DNA of 64,000 nucleotides from Membranipora membranacea (taxonomy: Eukaryota; Bryozoa; Gymnolaemata; Cheilostomatida; Membraniporidae): positions 21,945,387 through 22,009,386 of the forward strand of contig OU612069.1 of NCBI GenBank assembly GCA_914767715.1, in the 5' to 3' direction. Positions 9,901 through 21,749 of this stretch are shown here, piece after piece. A program made the translations under genes and the position numbers. Positions within the stretch are counted from its first letter, which is position 1; every line of letters starts with the position of its first letter. The notes below the pieces were generated by a model. That model did no database searches, was not told the origin of the DNA, and worked only from the letters and a program-made list of their open reading frames with translations.

Positions 9901-12900
9901 GGCAAATTAATATAATTGCTTTTCCCTCAAATTTTAGTATGCAACAGAGTTCGAAAGGAATTTTAACAGCAGCGCCGGCAGAGAAAACGTCACATTCACT
10001 GAGGTCGGATGTAATTCGTTTACCCTCGACCAGTATGATTGTAGACTAACATACTCTGGTTATGACCCAATCACAATGTCTACAAACTCAAGATATCGAC
10101 GTTCCGTTGGGGATAGTATTTTTGTGCCACCTCAAGGAAGTTATATTGCTAACTCAGGTGCTATAACTACAACAGTCCCACCAACAATCCCTACATCAAC
10201 CACGCTGAGGTCCACTATGACTACAGCACCATCAAATACAACAACCACAACAACAAATGCAGCAACCACACCAACGACTAAAACAACCGCAACAACAACA
10301 ACAACAACCACACCAACTACAACAACCACACCAACGACTACAACAACCACACCAACGACTAAAACAACCACACCAACGACTACAACAACCACACCAACGA
10401 TTACAACAACCACACCAACGACTACAACAACCACACCAACGACTACAACAACCATACCAACTAATACAACAACCACACCAACAACTACAACAACCACACC
10501 AACAATTGCAACAACCACACCAATGACTACAACAACCACACCAACGACTACAACAACCATACAAACTAATACAACAATCTCACCAACAACTACAACAACA
10601 ACAACCACCACACCAACAACAACAACCACCACACCAACAACTGCAACAGCCACACCAACAACTTCAACAACCACACCAACAACTATAACAACCACACCAA
10701 CAATTGCAACAACCACACCAATGACTACAACAACCACACCAACGACGACAACAACCATACAAACTAATACAACAATCTCACCAACAACTACAACAACAAC
10801 AACAACCACCACACCAACAACAACAACCACCACACCAACAACTGCAACAGCCACACCAACAACTTCAACAATCTCACCAACAACTACAACCACAACAACA
10901 ACCACCACACCAACAACAACAACCACCCCACCAACAACTGCAACAGCCACACCAACAACTTCAACAACCACACCAACAACTACAACAACCACACCAACAA
11001 TTGCAACAACCACACCAATGACTACAACAACCACACCAACGACTACAACAACCATACAAATTAATACAACAATCTCACCAACAACTACAACAACAACAAC
11101 AACAACCACCACACCAACAACAATAACCACCACACCAACAACTACAACAGCCACACCAACAACTTCAACAATCTCACCAACAACTACAACCACAACAACA
11201 ACCACCACACCAACAACAACAACGACCACACCAACAACTGCAACAGCCACACCAACAACTTCAACAACCACACCAACAACTACAACAACCACACCAACAA
11301 TTGCAACAACCACACCAATGACTACAACAACCACACCAACGACTACAACAACCATACAAATTAATACAACAATCTCACCAACAACTACAACAACAACAAC
11401 AACAACCACCACACCAACAACAATAACCACCACACCAACAACTACAACAGTCACACCAACAACTTCAACAACCACACCAATAACTACAACAACAACACCA
11501 ACAACCACCATGTCCTTCACAACATCACCAAATGCTACAGTTTCACCTAGTGCACAACCAATGACCTCAGGACCAACTAAACCCCCAATCTTAACCACAG
11601 TGACAACATTTTTCCAAGTACTCATCAATCTTCCTGTCAGTAGGATCATTCCTGTTGAACAAGCAACTGTGATCCGATCTGCCATCGCATTGACCGTAAG
11701 TTTGTTTTGCAGTATTCCATAATAGATTGAAAACCATATTATCAAGATTCTCAAAATTCAGAAGTCACCTATATTTAAGTGACCTCACACTTTATAATGA
11801 TTCTTATATCAATTATGCCATTCAAGGGACACTTTTGAACTTCATAGAGATTGAACACTTTATCACTGTATTTCTGAATAATTATGTTAAAAACATGAAT
11901 CTATATAATCTCCCAACACGAGACTCTGGGTTCAAAATCAGATATGTCGGCAACCTGGCATTACGAGCCCTATTGATGGAAGGAACAAAGTTTGTTGAGA
12001 AGGGCGTTGTCCCTTACTCTAGAAAAACTCATTCCAGGTTCTCTCCCTGTTTTTATACCAAACATAGAAAAGAGGTGGCTTGGCTCAAGTATTGAATGTG
12101 GAACAGCCATTGATAAATATTAGGGGCAGGGGTACATATATGACATATATAGCAAGCGTTTGGCTATTTATGTATGGCTGCTAGACCGCATCTCTGATTA
12201 ACAAGTTCAGAATAAATTAAAGCTGACCCTCGTAAACTTTCGTCAAGCAGCTTGCCTGAGTTTTCAAAGGTAGTAGCTGGGACGTCAATCAATGTATATT
12301 ATTGTAAAAGCTGCCTGATTTGTATCTTTATTTATATCCTTACACAAGGTTTTAAACTGATGGCATATTTCCACAAATAGCCACGATATGTATTTTACCC
12401 TTGATCCATAAATTCATATCAATAGGAACATCACCTTAATCAACAGTTTGAAAAACAAATTGACGACCTTTGCTGATGAAGAGGGGGGGGGGGTGAGGTT
12501 GTCACGCCAGGACAACCAATATCCCTTGTTTGTCATGTCAACATTTATTAATTAAAGATAACACTTGAAAAATGAAAGACAATTTTTGTCATTTTTCTTT
12601 TCCACAGATTAGCAAGGCACTTGGCACCTTGGTTAGTGGTTCCACATCAATTACCAATCTAGTGTTTTGTGAGTTCCAAGACGACATCCAGTACAGTTGC
12701 AGTATGTCTAATAATTATGCTCTTCCAATGGATGCTGCCCTCATAGAGGAAGCCATAACAAGCGATTTGAATATGAGTCTGTCATCAAACATCAACAAAA
12801 TAGAAAGTAATTCAACTTTGCTGCAAACTTTTGGAGGAATTTCACAGGAAGACGCAGACCAACTAGCAGCTGAAGATCTGAAAGCTGTCAATTATCTTGA

Positions 12901-14715
12901 CATGTCTAAGCTTGAGGGAGTAGAACTAGTCCGTGAACCAAAGTAATTCTAACATCAAAGTTTACATGCGTTGCTATTCAAGGCTGTCACACTATTGCCC
13001 TTTATTCAAATTAAATCAATGCGTTGGTCAAACAGAACCAAGTTACTAACTATTGGTCATGCATCAGAGAACACAATTGCTAGGCAATTTCGAAACGGTC
13101 TACGAAATTTATTGCATTATGCAAAAAAAAGTATTTCATATTTATAATTTAATTTCCAAAGAGATGGTATGCCTTGGATTTTTAATTCTAATATAATTCT
13201 CACCTCCTCATTTAGTTTCTCTTGGTTGATCTTATTACTTTGTGGAATAAATTAGTTGCAAGTTACATCTACCTACAGCGTCTAAAATGACAATTATCAA
13301 TACCTTCTTATTTATATTTGCAGCACAACTAATCATCAGGCTAAAGAATGCGCCCCTTTCTCCTTTGAAGGAACAGAGTGTCAACCGAAGTTGATCGGTG
13401 TTGCAGCGGGTGGTGGAGGAGTTCTGGCACTCTTGGCAATCATAACAGCACTGATAATCAGACATCGAAGGGCAGGTTTGTAATATGCAACAGTTGAACG
13501 TTTTGGCTTCCCTGGTTAAGGATCAATATCGATCTATCTCAAACTTGTCAGGTAATTTCTTGGTTGGATGTAGTTGAGATGCAATGTGGAAAATACAAGA
13601 CAGAATACAATCTTGGGTTTCAGTTGGATGTCCAAACTGTCTTGTAGTGTATAAGAAACCAGTCCTCCACCACCTAGGAAGAAACACATAATAGTTGTGA
13701 TAAAAATAATTTCATACAACTTTCTGTCATTCAGAAAAACAAGACGAAGAAAGTAATGAGTACAAGGTCAACACGGGCCTCTCTTCACTGTCTGCTGCTG
13801 AGAGTGAGATGAATGCTATGAGGAGGTACAATAATATGGGTTTTGTGGTGAGTTTTTTTCATCTTCTTATATTTATCTTCATACCTCAATGTGCAACATT
13901 ATTTTTTTCCTGTTGATTTTGTGTAATAATAATTTCATACCATAATAGTGAAGCCCCTGACAAAATTTGTAAATATGAGTTAGAACCTTTCGTGGACTAT
14001 TGATGACCGAGGGCAAAGGCCTAGCTACCACTGTGTTATCAAAAGAATATAAAAATATAAATAGAAATGTACTTACAGTGTATATATATCGAAATAATAC
14101 TATACACGGAAATAATATATACATTGAAATAGAATAAGTTACTGAAACCGGCATGTTCCTTTCAAAGTCATGTTTTTTATATATTTGACAGGGTATTCCT
14201 AGAGCTCATGTTAATGGTAATCATGGCACCGATTATAATATGCACTCTGACGCGCAGGGTAGCCTTCCAGTCAGTCGAACCCAATCTGTAGATGATGTCA
14301 CGTTCACAAGAGCAAAGGCCTGGAGCACATATATACCAACAGCCTCCAACTTTGGAACGGGTGGTGGAAAGGTAGGGATACAATTTAACCCTGATGTGCC
14401 ACTACTGAAAATTGGTAGCTGGCAAGATTTTACAGAGAATATTTTGTCGGTCATGTTGCTTTTATGATCAGTTAAAAGAGACTTTCAGTCAGAGTGATAT
14501 ACACCTTTTTTAGGAATATAATACCCAAAACTTTTTGAATACTTATTTTTGCCACCTAAAAAGTTGGGTTTAATCTTTAAATATTTGTACATGCATGTTG
14601 ATATGCTACACAAAACTTTTGCCATTGTCCATTGTCATTCGATTATGTTAAGGACTTTCCAAAACTCCCTCTTTATTTCCAGGGAAGAAATTTGCCTCGA
14701 GCTGACTACCGTTAA
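6893..14715 (+). CDS. Gene A: single-pass membrane mucin
   Basis: Eight exons join in phase: 6893-6962, 7261-7361, 9938-11695, 12608-12942, 13324-13475, 13735-13847, 14192-14371, 14683-14715, a total of 2742 bp or 913 aa plus TAA. Order: signal peptide; ectodomain of about 85 residues with two cysteines and a furin-type RYRR/SVGD site; Thr/Pro/Ser array; juxtamembrane domain with NVS/NES-like sites; membrane helix (LIGVAAGGGGVLALLAIIT, then ALIIRHRR); cytoplasmic tail of about 110 residues. The layout matches membrane mucins in general: an O-glycosylated cell-surface filament with a signalling-capable tail. I could not assign SEA or another named domain. The upstream EGF array may be an alternative 5' part. 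Gene B is its tandem paralogue. An alternative end is the TGA at 14465-14467 if the 14371 donor is not used. Confidence 0.8.
7261..7361 (+). CDS. Gene A exon 2
   Basis: 101 bp, acceptor tctgttacag, donor GTATGT, phase 1 to 0. It encodes FYLTRKYTVINVPQ, then an NVS glycosylation site and PYKRYIEGY. The gene B counterpart is 18719-18819. Confidence 0.85.
7362..9937 (+). other. Gene A intron 2
   Basis: 2.6 kb against 306 bp in gene B, so it has grown or the gene B intron has shrunk. Apart from the perfect hairpin at 7571-7644, no coding or repeat feature was recognised. Confidence 0.6.
7571..7644. repeat. Perfect 20 bp inverted repeat with 34 nt loop
   Basis: Left arm aggtactaaaaaggtactat (7571-7590) is the exact reverse complement of the right arm at 7625-7644. 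Each arm itself holds two GGTACT motifs. It sits in gene A intron 2. Confidence 0.9.
9938..11695 (+). CDS. Gene A exon 3: ectodomain, furin site and mucin array
   Basis: 1758 bp exon, acceptor caaattttag, donor ACC/GTAAGT, phase 0-0. It starts YATEFERNFNSSAGRENVTF, continues through two cysteines (EVGC, QYDC) to SRYRRSVGDSIFVPP, a likely furin-type cleavage site also present as RLRRSVGD in gene B. Then come about 430 residues almost only of Thr and Pro with occasional Ile, Ser, Ala and Asn, giving dense predicted O-glycosylation, and finally SPSAQPMTSGPTKPP and the start of the juxtamembrane domain (FFQVLINLPVSRIIP). Confidence 0.85.
10240..11510 (+). repeat. Thr/Pro-coding tandem array
   Basis: Built of 15-bp-like units of the type acaacaaccacaccaacga, nearly free of G on the plus strand. 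A longer unit marked by aattgcaacaaccacacc recurs at about 10504, 10702, 10999 and 11299, i.e. steps of 198, 297 and 300 bp, so a higher-order repeat of about 300 bp exists near the 3' side. Confidence 0.9.
11696..12607 (+). other. Gene A intron 3
   Basis: 0.9 kb; includes a short G run near 12483. No other feature was supported. Confidence 0.5.
12608..12942 (+). CDS. Gene A exon 4: juxtamembrane domain
   Basis: 335 bp, acceptor ctttttccacag, donor GTAATT, phase 0 to 2. It encodes ISKALGTLVSGSTSITNLVF, then two cysteines, several Asn-x-Ser/Thr sites (NMS, NST) and an acidic end. This position, between array and membrane, is where SEA-like or similar domains lie in membrane mucins, but no named family was recognised. 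Gene B has no equivalent. Confidence 0.75.
13324..13475 (+). CDS. Gene A exon 5: transmembrane segment
   Basis: 152 bp, acceptor tatttgcag, donor GTTTGT, phase 2 to 1. It encodes a short two-cysteine stretch (KECAPFSFEGTECQPK) followed by about 24 hydrophobic residues rich in Gly, Leu, Ile and Ala, stopped by RHRRAG, a basic stop-transfer signal. This defines a type I membrane topology. Confidence 0.85.
13735..13847 (+). CDS. Gene A exon 6: cytoplasmic tail
   Basis: 113 bp, acceptor ctgtcattcag, donor GTGAGT, phase 1 to 0. It encodes an acidic, Ser- and Tyr-containing tail (QDEESNEYKVNTGLSSLS, then MRRYNNMGFV). Confidence 0.8.
14192..14371 (+). CDS. Gene A exon 7: cytoplasmic tail
   Basis: 180 bp, acceptor tatttgacag, donor AAAG/GTAGGG, phase 0-0. 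It reads GIPRAHVNGNHGTDYNM and later SRTQSVDDVTF, AWSTYIPTASNFG. If the donor is skipped, the frame runs on to a TGA at 14465-14467, giving a different C-terminus. Confidence 0.75.
14683..14715 (+). CDS. Gene A terminal exon
   Basis: After tttatttccag the frame reads GRNLPRADYR then TAA. The same acceptor and first bases occur at 20063 in gene B, which argues that it is a true ancestral last exon. Confidence 0.6.
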   Translation, partial: GRNLPRADYR

Positions 14716-17700
14716 GCTCTTTAAGCTACTATGCTGAGAAGATATCTTATGATCAGGACTGCTGTGGATTGTATACAACTGCAGAGATGAGGCGGTGAAC
14801 CCATATCGAGTTTACTTCTTCTAATATGATTCTTTCAAATGAGAATGATGTGACTGCTCATTTCTTCTTCTTCAATAGATATCTTCAACTTTATATTCAT
14901 ACCTTACTTGCTGATAAAAATGCTGTCTTTGAAACAGAGAGACATGAACCTTTTTTCCTTGGTTTGAAAAGAATAATTATTATTTTTATCTCCTTTAGGT
15001 TCATACCATAATTCAATAATATTGTGTGCAACTTCAATTTGTTACCACCTCACTTTCATGCTTACATCGTAGAGTCTCAATGCTATGTGATTTTTAATTT
15101 ATCGAGACTTTTTTCAATAAAAGAAAATTTGGTCTGTCTGGTTTCAAACAACCAAAGTTTAGTCTAGCCTTGATATATCTAGGCAGTCATTTGGACCAAT
15201 AAGTATGGATATCTGATCTTGGATCTGTATGCATCTTCCTGTACGGTTGTTTGGACCTTATATATAGTTGAATTATTTGCGGGAAAGCAATGTGTAGGAG
15301 ATGGAATGTTTGTAATCATGCAACGGTGTCTTGTTTTGTTGATAGTGCTGCCTTTGAACGTTCATTATCAATGTAATGTAGAGAGTTCTCCTGTGACATG
15401 GTCAGCAATCTGTGCACATTTAAGTTATCTCTTCTGATAAGTTTTGTCCCCTGCTTGAATTGAGACTTAAAATTGAAACTTGCTGACAAGCTGTTTTCTC
15501 TGTGGAAGCAGTTTAGTGCAGCTAAGCTTCAGGTCGCACCAGAAAATAACCATTTTCAAAAGTGTTCTGCAGCTACATAATCTGAGTGCGATGTATATCG
15601 ATCAGCGATAATAAATAGGCTTACACAAGAACATTTATACTTATGTTTATGGACATGTCTATGGACATAACACTTATTGTCTTGGCATAGCACACATTCA
15701 TATGTCTTCGGTCTTGTGGTGGATAGTCTATTAATATTCGAGAGCCCCTGGTCATGCATTATTGCAAAAGGTTGTTTGTTGACCTATACAATAATGAAAA
15801 GTATGAAACAACTTAAATACCTTCTTATTTTGGCGACTGAATTGGTCTCTAGATATTGAGTGGCTGCAGGGTTTGGTCCAATATTAACGACGGTGTTTAA
15901 GCTTGCATGTTGTAATACAGTTGCGTGTTCTGATAACCTAAGGCCACAAAAAATTGGAATACTTCTCACTCATTCAGCTATTATCAAGCTATCAAGCTGA
16001 CCAGTTATAATAATGTTTCTTTTCGTTAATTCTCACAATTTTATAAAGTGAGATGGAAAATTCTTACGCTGATGTTACCCAGTGATCTTGTGCATGTTGG
16101 CACAATTCTCAACCTGATCAAAATCTGCCAAGCAATGGATGAATGTACTAAAAGTCTTCAACACCTGCATAATACCAAGCCCCATTTCATTCAGTATTTT
16201 TTCTGTAAATGAAAATTAAAGCCGACGTGTTTATTGGCCGTTATGAGTTACTAAATTTTGCACTTTTATATGAACAGAGTGTTACTCATCAACTCGATTG
16301 GAGACCAAAGTATAATTGAAAAAAGTTGAAGATTGTCAACAAACCTGCCCAAAACTGAACTGAGGATTGTTTCACTCAAATCTTTTGATCGTAACTATTC
16401 TGTGATTATCTCTTTTTCTTTAATCAAAATAGAGCTCATAATATAGATCATCTATTCAGCTATCGGTGAACCTAAGATTGTCGTTGCCATTAGCATTCTT
16501 TGCCCTTTGATTGTACAATGAGCTAGATTGGATTTGACAAACTGCTGACGGTTTATTGATTCTAGCTGGTATAGAAATGGTGTCTATTTTCAAACTGCAG
16601 TGATTTATTTTTTATAAATACTAATCATTTGACATAATTTTAAGAAAGTTTTTGTTTCTGTGTGATAGAAACAGAATCAAAATTGAATTATTCATTGCTG
16701 AGATGTTCATATGATAAGTCATTTTTAGAGAAGTGAACGTGTAGCAGTGTGTGTAGTCAATGTGTAGCAGATGTATATCCCCTATTTTTGAACCGAAGAG
16801 TGAATATGTTTCGAAATCAATTTTTCGAAATTCAGCCGTAACTCCTTTCAAAACCTCAAAGAATACTTATCAGAGATGAAGTAATTTGAATAATAGGCAG
16901 TGTGATTGTAAGTAATTTATGAACGAGTTTGTTTGAGGAACCTCAGAGAACTCTAAATGCCAAGCGCTGAGTTCCTGGTTCTCAAATAGCAATTAAGTGA
17001 ACATAATGGTAGGTCTTGATATTAATGAATAGATTTATGTAAGCTGTTCAGTTGCAAAATTTGTTATCTGATTAGCTCTCCCCCCAGCTGATGTATGCGG
17101 TGGAATTTTCGTATGTTTGAAGTCAGGTTGAAGGTGAGAAGGTGTAAGCTGATTATACTTTTGTGTGTTTGAGTAACCCCCGGAGGCCTCTCGTTGCCTA
17201 GTGCATGGTGCCTAGTTCCTGCTTGCAAAAATGTGAACATAGGGTTGGCTCTTATTATCGACGAATAGGTTAATTGATGCTGCTCTATTGGGTACAATGA
17301 TCCAATTTGTTTTCTGATTTAAAAATATATAACACATTGTACAAATCAGTGTGTAATTAAAGTTGGATATTTGTTTGATGTTTTGTAAATATGATAGACT
17401 GAAAATGACACAATCTTACCAATTTAAATCAGGCCTAGTTCTTTTCTTTAGCCAGCACAGATAGGTGATTTGACCTTCTCAGATGTTCTTAAATAGATCG
17501 GCCTTTAAGATGGGAGAGTCAGCAATTGGGGCACAGTTTACAATATTGCCATGCTGGGAGTTCAGTTCAGATTCACTTTCTCCCATCCCTATCCAGGTTG
17601 ATAGATCAACCAATTAAGATTCTGTACATGTGCTCCATTTTGGCGCCAAATACATCAGAACAATTTGTTTACATTGATAAAGAAGGATTTGATGTCATAG

Positions 17701-18239
17701 GTGGGTCATAGATAAACAATGCCCTATCAATGAATAATGACTGATTTACATTTAGCATTTTTCCTCAGTAAACAGTTATTATTTTTGAAAATCATTATAG
17801 CTTCTCATTCCTCAACTATATTTGACTCAGCTGATGGATTTTTGAGTCCAAATTTTCTTTTTTAAAAAGAAAATTAGATATGATCCGTGTTATTACTGTG
17901 ATGTCAAAAGATTTAATAAATAGGATTTAAATTTGAGCATAGCAAATTGGTGAAAGTAAGTCTCATAAACAATTTTTTGTCCATATTATTACTCCCTGCA
18001 CAAGTAAATCCCTGTAGATAGACTACAAAGTGTCTACAATTACTGCTGGATCTGAATTACGCTTCCTATTTTAATATGGCTCAATGTAACCTGTCTTCAC
18101 AAGACATGCTAGGTTTCATGTTCTGACAGTGATGTCAGTCATTCATTCAACTTTCTAAATCATGCATAAAGAAGAAAGATAAGCTGAACACATGATCTAA
18201 TTGGTATATTATTCTCGAGCAGTATATAATGCTAACATC
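14716..18239. other. Region between gene A and gene B
   Basis: 3.5 kb of AT-rich sequence holding the gene A 3' end and a diverged direct repeat (16966-17069 against 17203-17318, sharing the blocks tagttcctg and gtgaacata). No convincing exon was found on either strand. Confidence 0.5.
15116..15121 (+). terminator. Polyadenylation signal of gene A
   Basis: AATAAA in ttttttcaataaaagaaaa, 400 bases after the proposed TAA and before any other plus-strand exon. Confidence 0.55.
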
Positions 18240-18332
18240 TGATTTCCACACCAGTATCCCTCAGTGCTCAACATAGGAAAAGTATTACACCTAGTTTGAC
18301 TCGGTTAACAAATTGTAATAACTGAAAAAATT
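18240..18332 (+). promoter_or_regulatory. Upstream block of gene B
   Basis: Shares cctagtttgac, then aacaaattgtaataa with the gene A upstream block, ending at the gene B ATG. It marks the left side of the duplicated segment. Confidence 0.45.
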
Positions 18333-18402
18333 ATGCTAAGTAAATCCTTTGCATGGATAATCAAACTATTAGTTTTGATGACAACTATATTTGCATCAGC
18401 TG
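18333..18402 (+). CDS. Gene B exon 1: signal peptide
   Basis: Encodes MLSKSFAWIIKLLVLMTTIF then ASAG, donor GTGAGT, phase 1. Only a few substitutions separate it from the gene A exon. Confidence 0.85.
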
Positions 18403-20074
18403 GTGAGTTCTTAATGTAAATAGCTTTGGGCTTGTTTTAATTTATAAGCAATAGATTTAACTTTGAAATAGACATGTGTTGGTCTAAATGAACAGGGGTA
18501 TTTTTGGCCGTGGACTAAATGGACCTTCAGAGATATCCTATCCTAAACATGTGTATCGTTGTTGTGCCAACGTAAACCACCTTGACTGGGTGAATTAAAG
18601 TAGTCTATTTTTTGAAAAGATGGTATGCTCAACTTAACATGGCAACAATGAGCTTGAGCATCGAGTTATCAAAGTCTAAATAATATCTTTGTTCAAGTGC
18701 AATTTGTTTCTGTTACAGGTTTCTTCGTGACACGGATTTATACTGTGGTTAATGTGCCACAATATGTAGTTGATGATGTATCCTACCATGTGCCATACAA
18801 GAGATACGTTGAGAGATATGTATGTATAAAGTGTATTGCTTAGATAAAGCTTTAAGACTTGAGAATACAAATTAAATACACACTTAGACGGATCAATAAG
18901 TGTGTGAATGTGTATATTGAGCGTAATATTTTATTTCATATGTTTATGATTTAGATATAACTATATTGGTAACTATAATAACTTCGCAGCTTTAAACCTG
19001 GTAAAAGGTCATTAAGAAAACAAATGTTTTGATTGACTTATTAATTGAGATATCGAATGTGCTGTATGGTAATAATATATGCATAGCCAATTTATACGAT
19101 TGCTACATTTTCCCTCAATTTTTAGTATGCAACTGAGTTGGAAAGAGATTTTAACAGAAGTGTCGGCAGAGAAAGCGTCACATTCACAGAGGCTGAGTGT
19201 ATTTCGTCTTCCCTCTCCCAGTACGATTGTATGTTAACATACTCTGGATATGACCCAATCACAATCTCTAAAAACTCAAGATTACGACGTTCAGTTGGGG
19301 ATAGTATTTTTTTGCCACCTCAAGGAAGTTATATTGCTAACTCAGGTGCTATAACTACACCAGTCCCACCAACAATCCCTACATCAACCACCCAAACAAG
19401 CACTATGACTACCACATCAACACAAACAGCTACAGTTTCACCTGATGCACCACATAATACCTCAGGACCAACCAAGGCACCATCAACAACACTGAACACC
19501 TTATCATCAACAGCCTCTGGAATTTTCCGAATACTCATCAACATTTGTGTCAGTGGGAACATTCCCTCTGGACAAAATACAGAAATACGAGCTGACATTG
19601 CATTTACAGTAAGTTTCTGACACAGTTTGCTTATTTGCATACTGAGTTACCTTTAGCCACATCAATACTCAGAATTCGATCTTTTTTGGCATTTATACCT
19701 AAATTAAATAATTTACATTAAATCCATTGATAGCCATGAACATCTCGTTTCCAATTTCAGTGTGTGTTTGCTTTCATGTCAACAGTGTCTTGCTTTTGTG
19801 TAATTAGAAAATGCTGTTACCAGAATAAAACATAACTTTCCTGTTTTGAAGATAGTATTATGCCTTGCAAATAAGCTTGTAGAAATCCAAATCTGATATG
19901 GAGCTGATTCTGATATGGATAATTCAAATAGAGTTTTAGGCCACTGTATTTAGTTTTCTAGGAAAGGATGTTCAATCTGAAGCTGGATCAATTTTGGTCT
20001 ACCCTGCCGTTACCCTCTGTACCTATTCATATAAAGTTTTAAACAACCATTTTTATTTCCAGGGAAGAAACTAG
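18333..20074 (+). CDS. Gene B: truncated mucin paralogue, probably secreted
   Basis: Exons 18333-18402, 18719-18819 and 19126-19608 match gene A exons 1-3 in size (first two exactly), phase and sequence; a last piece at 20063-20074 (GRN then TAG) matches the gene A terminal exon. Predicted length about 221 aa: signal peptide, two-cysteine ectodomain, furin-type site RLRRSVGD, a Thr/Ser-rich segment of about 60 residues and the beginning of the juxtamembrane domain (IFRILINICVSG). Exons for the rest of that domain, the membrane helix and the tail are absent between 19609 and 20062. If expressed it would be secreted; it could also be a decaying copy. Its open frames are intact, which leans toward expression. 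Confidence 0.7.
18719..18819 (+). CDS. Gene B exon 2
   Basis: 101 bp, same borders and phase as gene A exon 2. It encodes FFVTRIYTVVNVPQYVVDD and PYKRYVERY. Confidence 0.85.
19126..19608 (+). CDS. Gene B exon 3: ectodomain and short Thr/Ser segment
   Basis: 483 bp against 1758 bp in gene A; the difference is the Thr/Pro array, here only about TSTTQTSTMTTTSTQTATVS. The flanking ectodomain, furin-type site and SPDAPHNTSGPTKAP are well conserved. Donor ACA/GTAAGT, phase 0; if unspliced the frame stops after five more residues at 19618-19620. Confidence 0.8.
19609..20062 (+). other. Gene B region lacking the anchor exons
   Basis: In gene A the corresponding interval (11696-14682) holds four exons. 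Here 454 bp show no match to them, so they were deleted or never copied. Confidence 0.65.
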
Positions 20075-20793
20075 CCGTGGCTGACTATTACCGATTTTTG
20101 ATCTCGGTGAGCACTGATACAAGGTGATACAATGAAGTGTGAAATGACAAACTCTGTTAAGTATGAGTGCAGCTATTCACCATTTACCAGCTTACAGATC
20201 AAAGAAATGCAATCATTTAAAATGATTTTATTCAGCCAGCTTAGTTCTTCTTTTTAAAAAGCTTTCACCTTAATATTATGAGTGACTTTCATTTAGAAGT
20301 GCCAGAAACAATTTGTGTAACCTTGGTGTCATTAGCAATTATCCTTTGCTACGAAAAGAAATATGAACATATTTATTTTCTCTGATGGTCAATTGTATAC
20401 GTCAACGACTCAGACTTTTATCAGTGCCTTTATTTTTAGGGTCTTAATTTTTTTATTTCATTCAGTTTCTTTCAATAAGATATTAAGGCTGTTTGCGACC
20501 TTTTCACCGAAAACATTGATTATTATCGAAACTCAACAGTCGCGACATGCTTTTCGAAAAGATTATGTTCAATGAAAATAAGTCGGGATGAATGTGTTAT
20601 GAAAATACCTACTGAATAGGCAGTGAATAAATTTGTCAATAGCTGGACAGACAACGGCAAAGTGTTAAAAGTTTTTGTTCATCATGTGAATAAGTATGCT
20701 ATTGAGTTATAACTTTAGCGTGACTCACTTCATTTCCGGTAAGCAAAACAATCAGTTTGTAGCAGCTTCTTGAACTTTCTGGTAGCAAAAAAC
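20075..20793. other. Region between gene B and the transposase
   Basis: AT-rich, nothing supported except a possible AATAAA near 20626 that could end gene B transcripts. Confidence 0.35.
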
Positions 20794-20995
20794 ATGGACT
20801 TAGCTGCTATTAACCTGATTGACAGTGTAACAACTGTCAATTATGCTGCTGTACTTGAGGCCATGCCTCCTCTTGAAGAGGTTTCAACAGTGCCAGCCAG
20901 TACCTACTTCAGACCAGTTAGGTAGGGCCTTTACCCCTGTTGCCTAGAGGAGTGGAGCTGTCAGAGATTCAAGAAGAAGTTCAGGATGACAAAAG
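20794..20995 (+). pseudogene. Harbinger transposase exon 1 with nonsense codon
   Basis: The ATG frame continues after TAG (20923-20925) into CCLEEWSCQRFKKKFRMTK and leaves in phase 1, exactly what the next piece needs (D-CFKTLLGKL). Confidence 0.6.
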
Positions 20996-21749
20996 GTAAG
21001 GAGTTACATTTATCCCTTCCCTTTGTTGCTGACCATGTACTTTAGACAAGGAATTGTTTCAGACAAGGAATTAGTCTGAATCCTTTATTTGGGTCACCAC
21101 TGCTTAACTTTAATATTATAATAGTTGTTCCTGTCAATCCAGTGCATTCATTTGTGGTCAATTGTTGGGCATTGGGCTTGGTAAGTAGCCTAAGTTTCCA
21201 TTTCTTATGAGTCACAAACATTATATCCCCTAATATAATTTCATTTCACATTTACGATAGGAGAAATATTGTATGGATATGGGTTTAGGCATACTGAGCC
21301 ACCCAACATGCATACATGTCTATTAACTATGCTATGGATGGGGAAATGGATGTAATTTTATTGTTATACGAATACATAGGAGAAGGAGAAGTTATTTAGA
21401 CAGATGAGAGATTGATATGGATGAAAACCGGAGTTAGAAGGAAGGAGTAGACAATACTTTTATATCATTATCATGCTACATGTATACACCAAGTGAAAGC
21501 AGCTGTAATCCTTTCAACAAAAATAACCAGTATCCGCGTTTACAGGTGGCTGGTCTTAGGCTATAAAGTTTATAAAAGCATATTTGGGTTGTTTGAGTGC
21601 CTAAAATGAAAGCAATTGTAAAATTATAAGCTTGGTTCTTCATCCATCCACCGTAGTAGATTTTGCAGTATCACATTCTTTTAACTAGGTAATAAGTAGC
21701 GTCTTATATCTTTATGCTATTATCCTTTCGTTATTATTGGTATTTCCAG

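Noticed and set aside
10232-10564. Minus-strand frame rich in Cys, Trp and Gly resembling a cysteine-rich peptide
   Set aside because: Frame shadow of the same ACA/CCA repeat; no signal peptide or splice context.
10141-11754. Long minus-strand open frame rich in Val/Gly over the mucin array
   Set aside because: It is the complement of the Thr/Pro codon repeat; the plus-strand exon has splice sites, a paralogue and sensible flanking domains.
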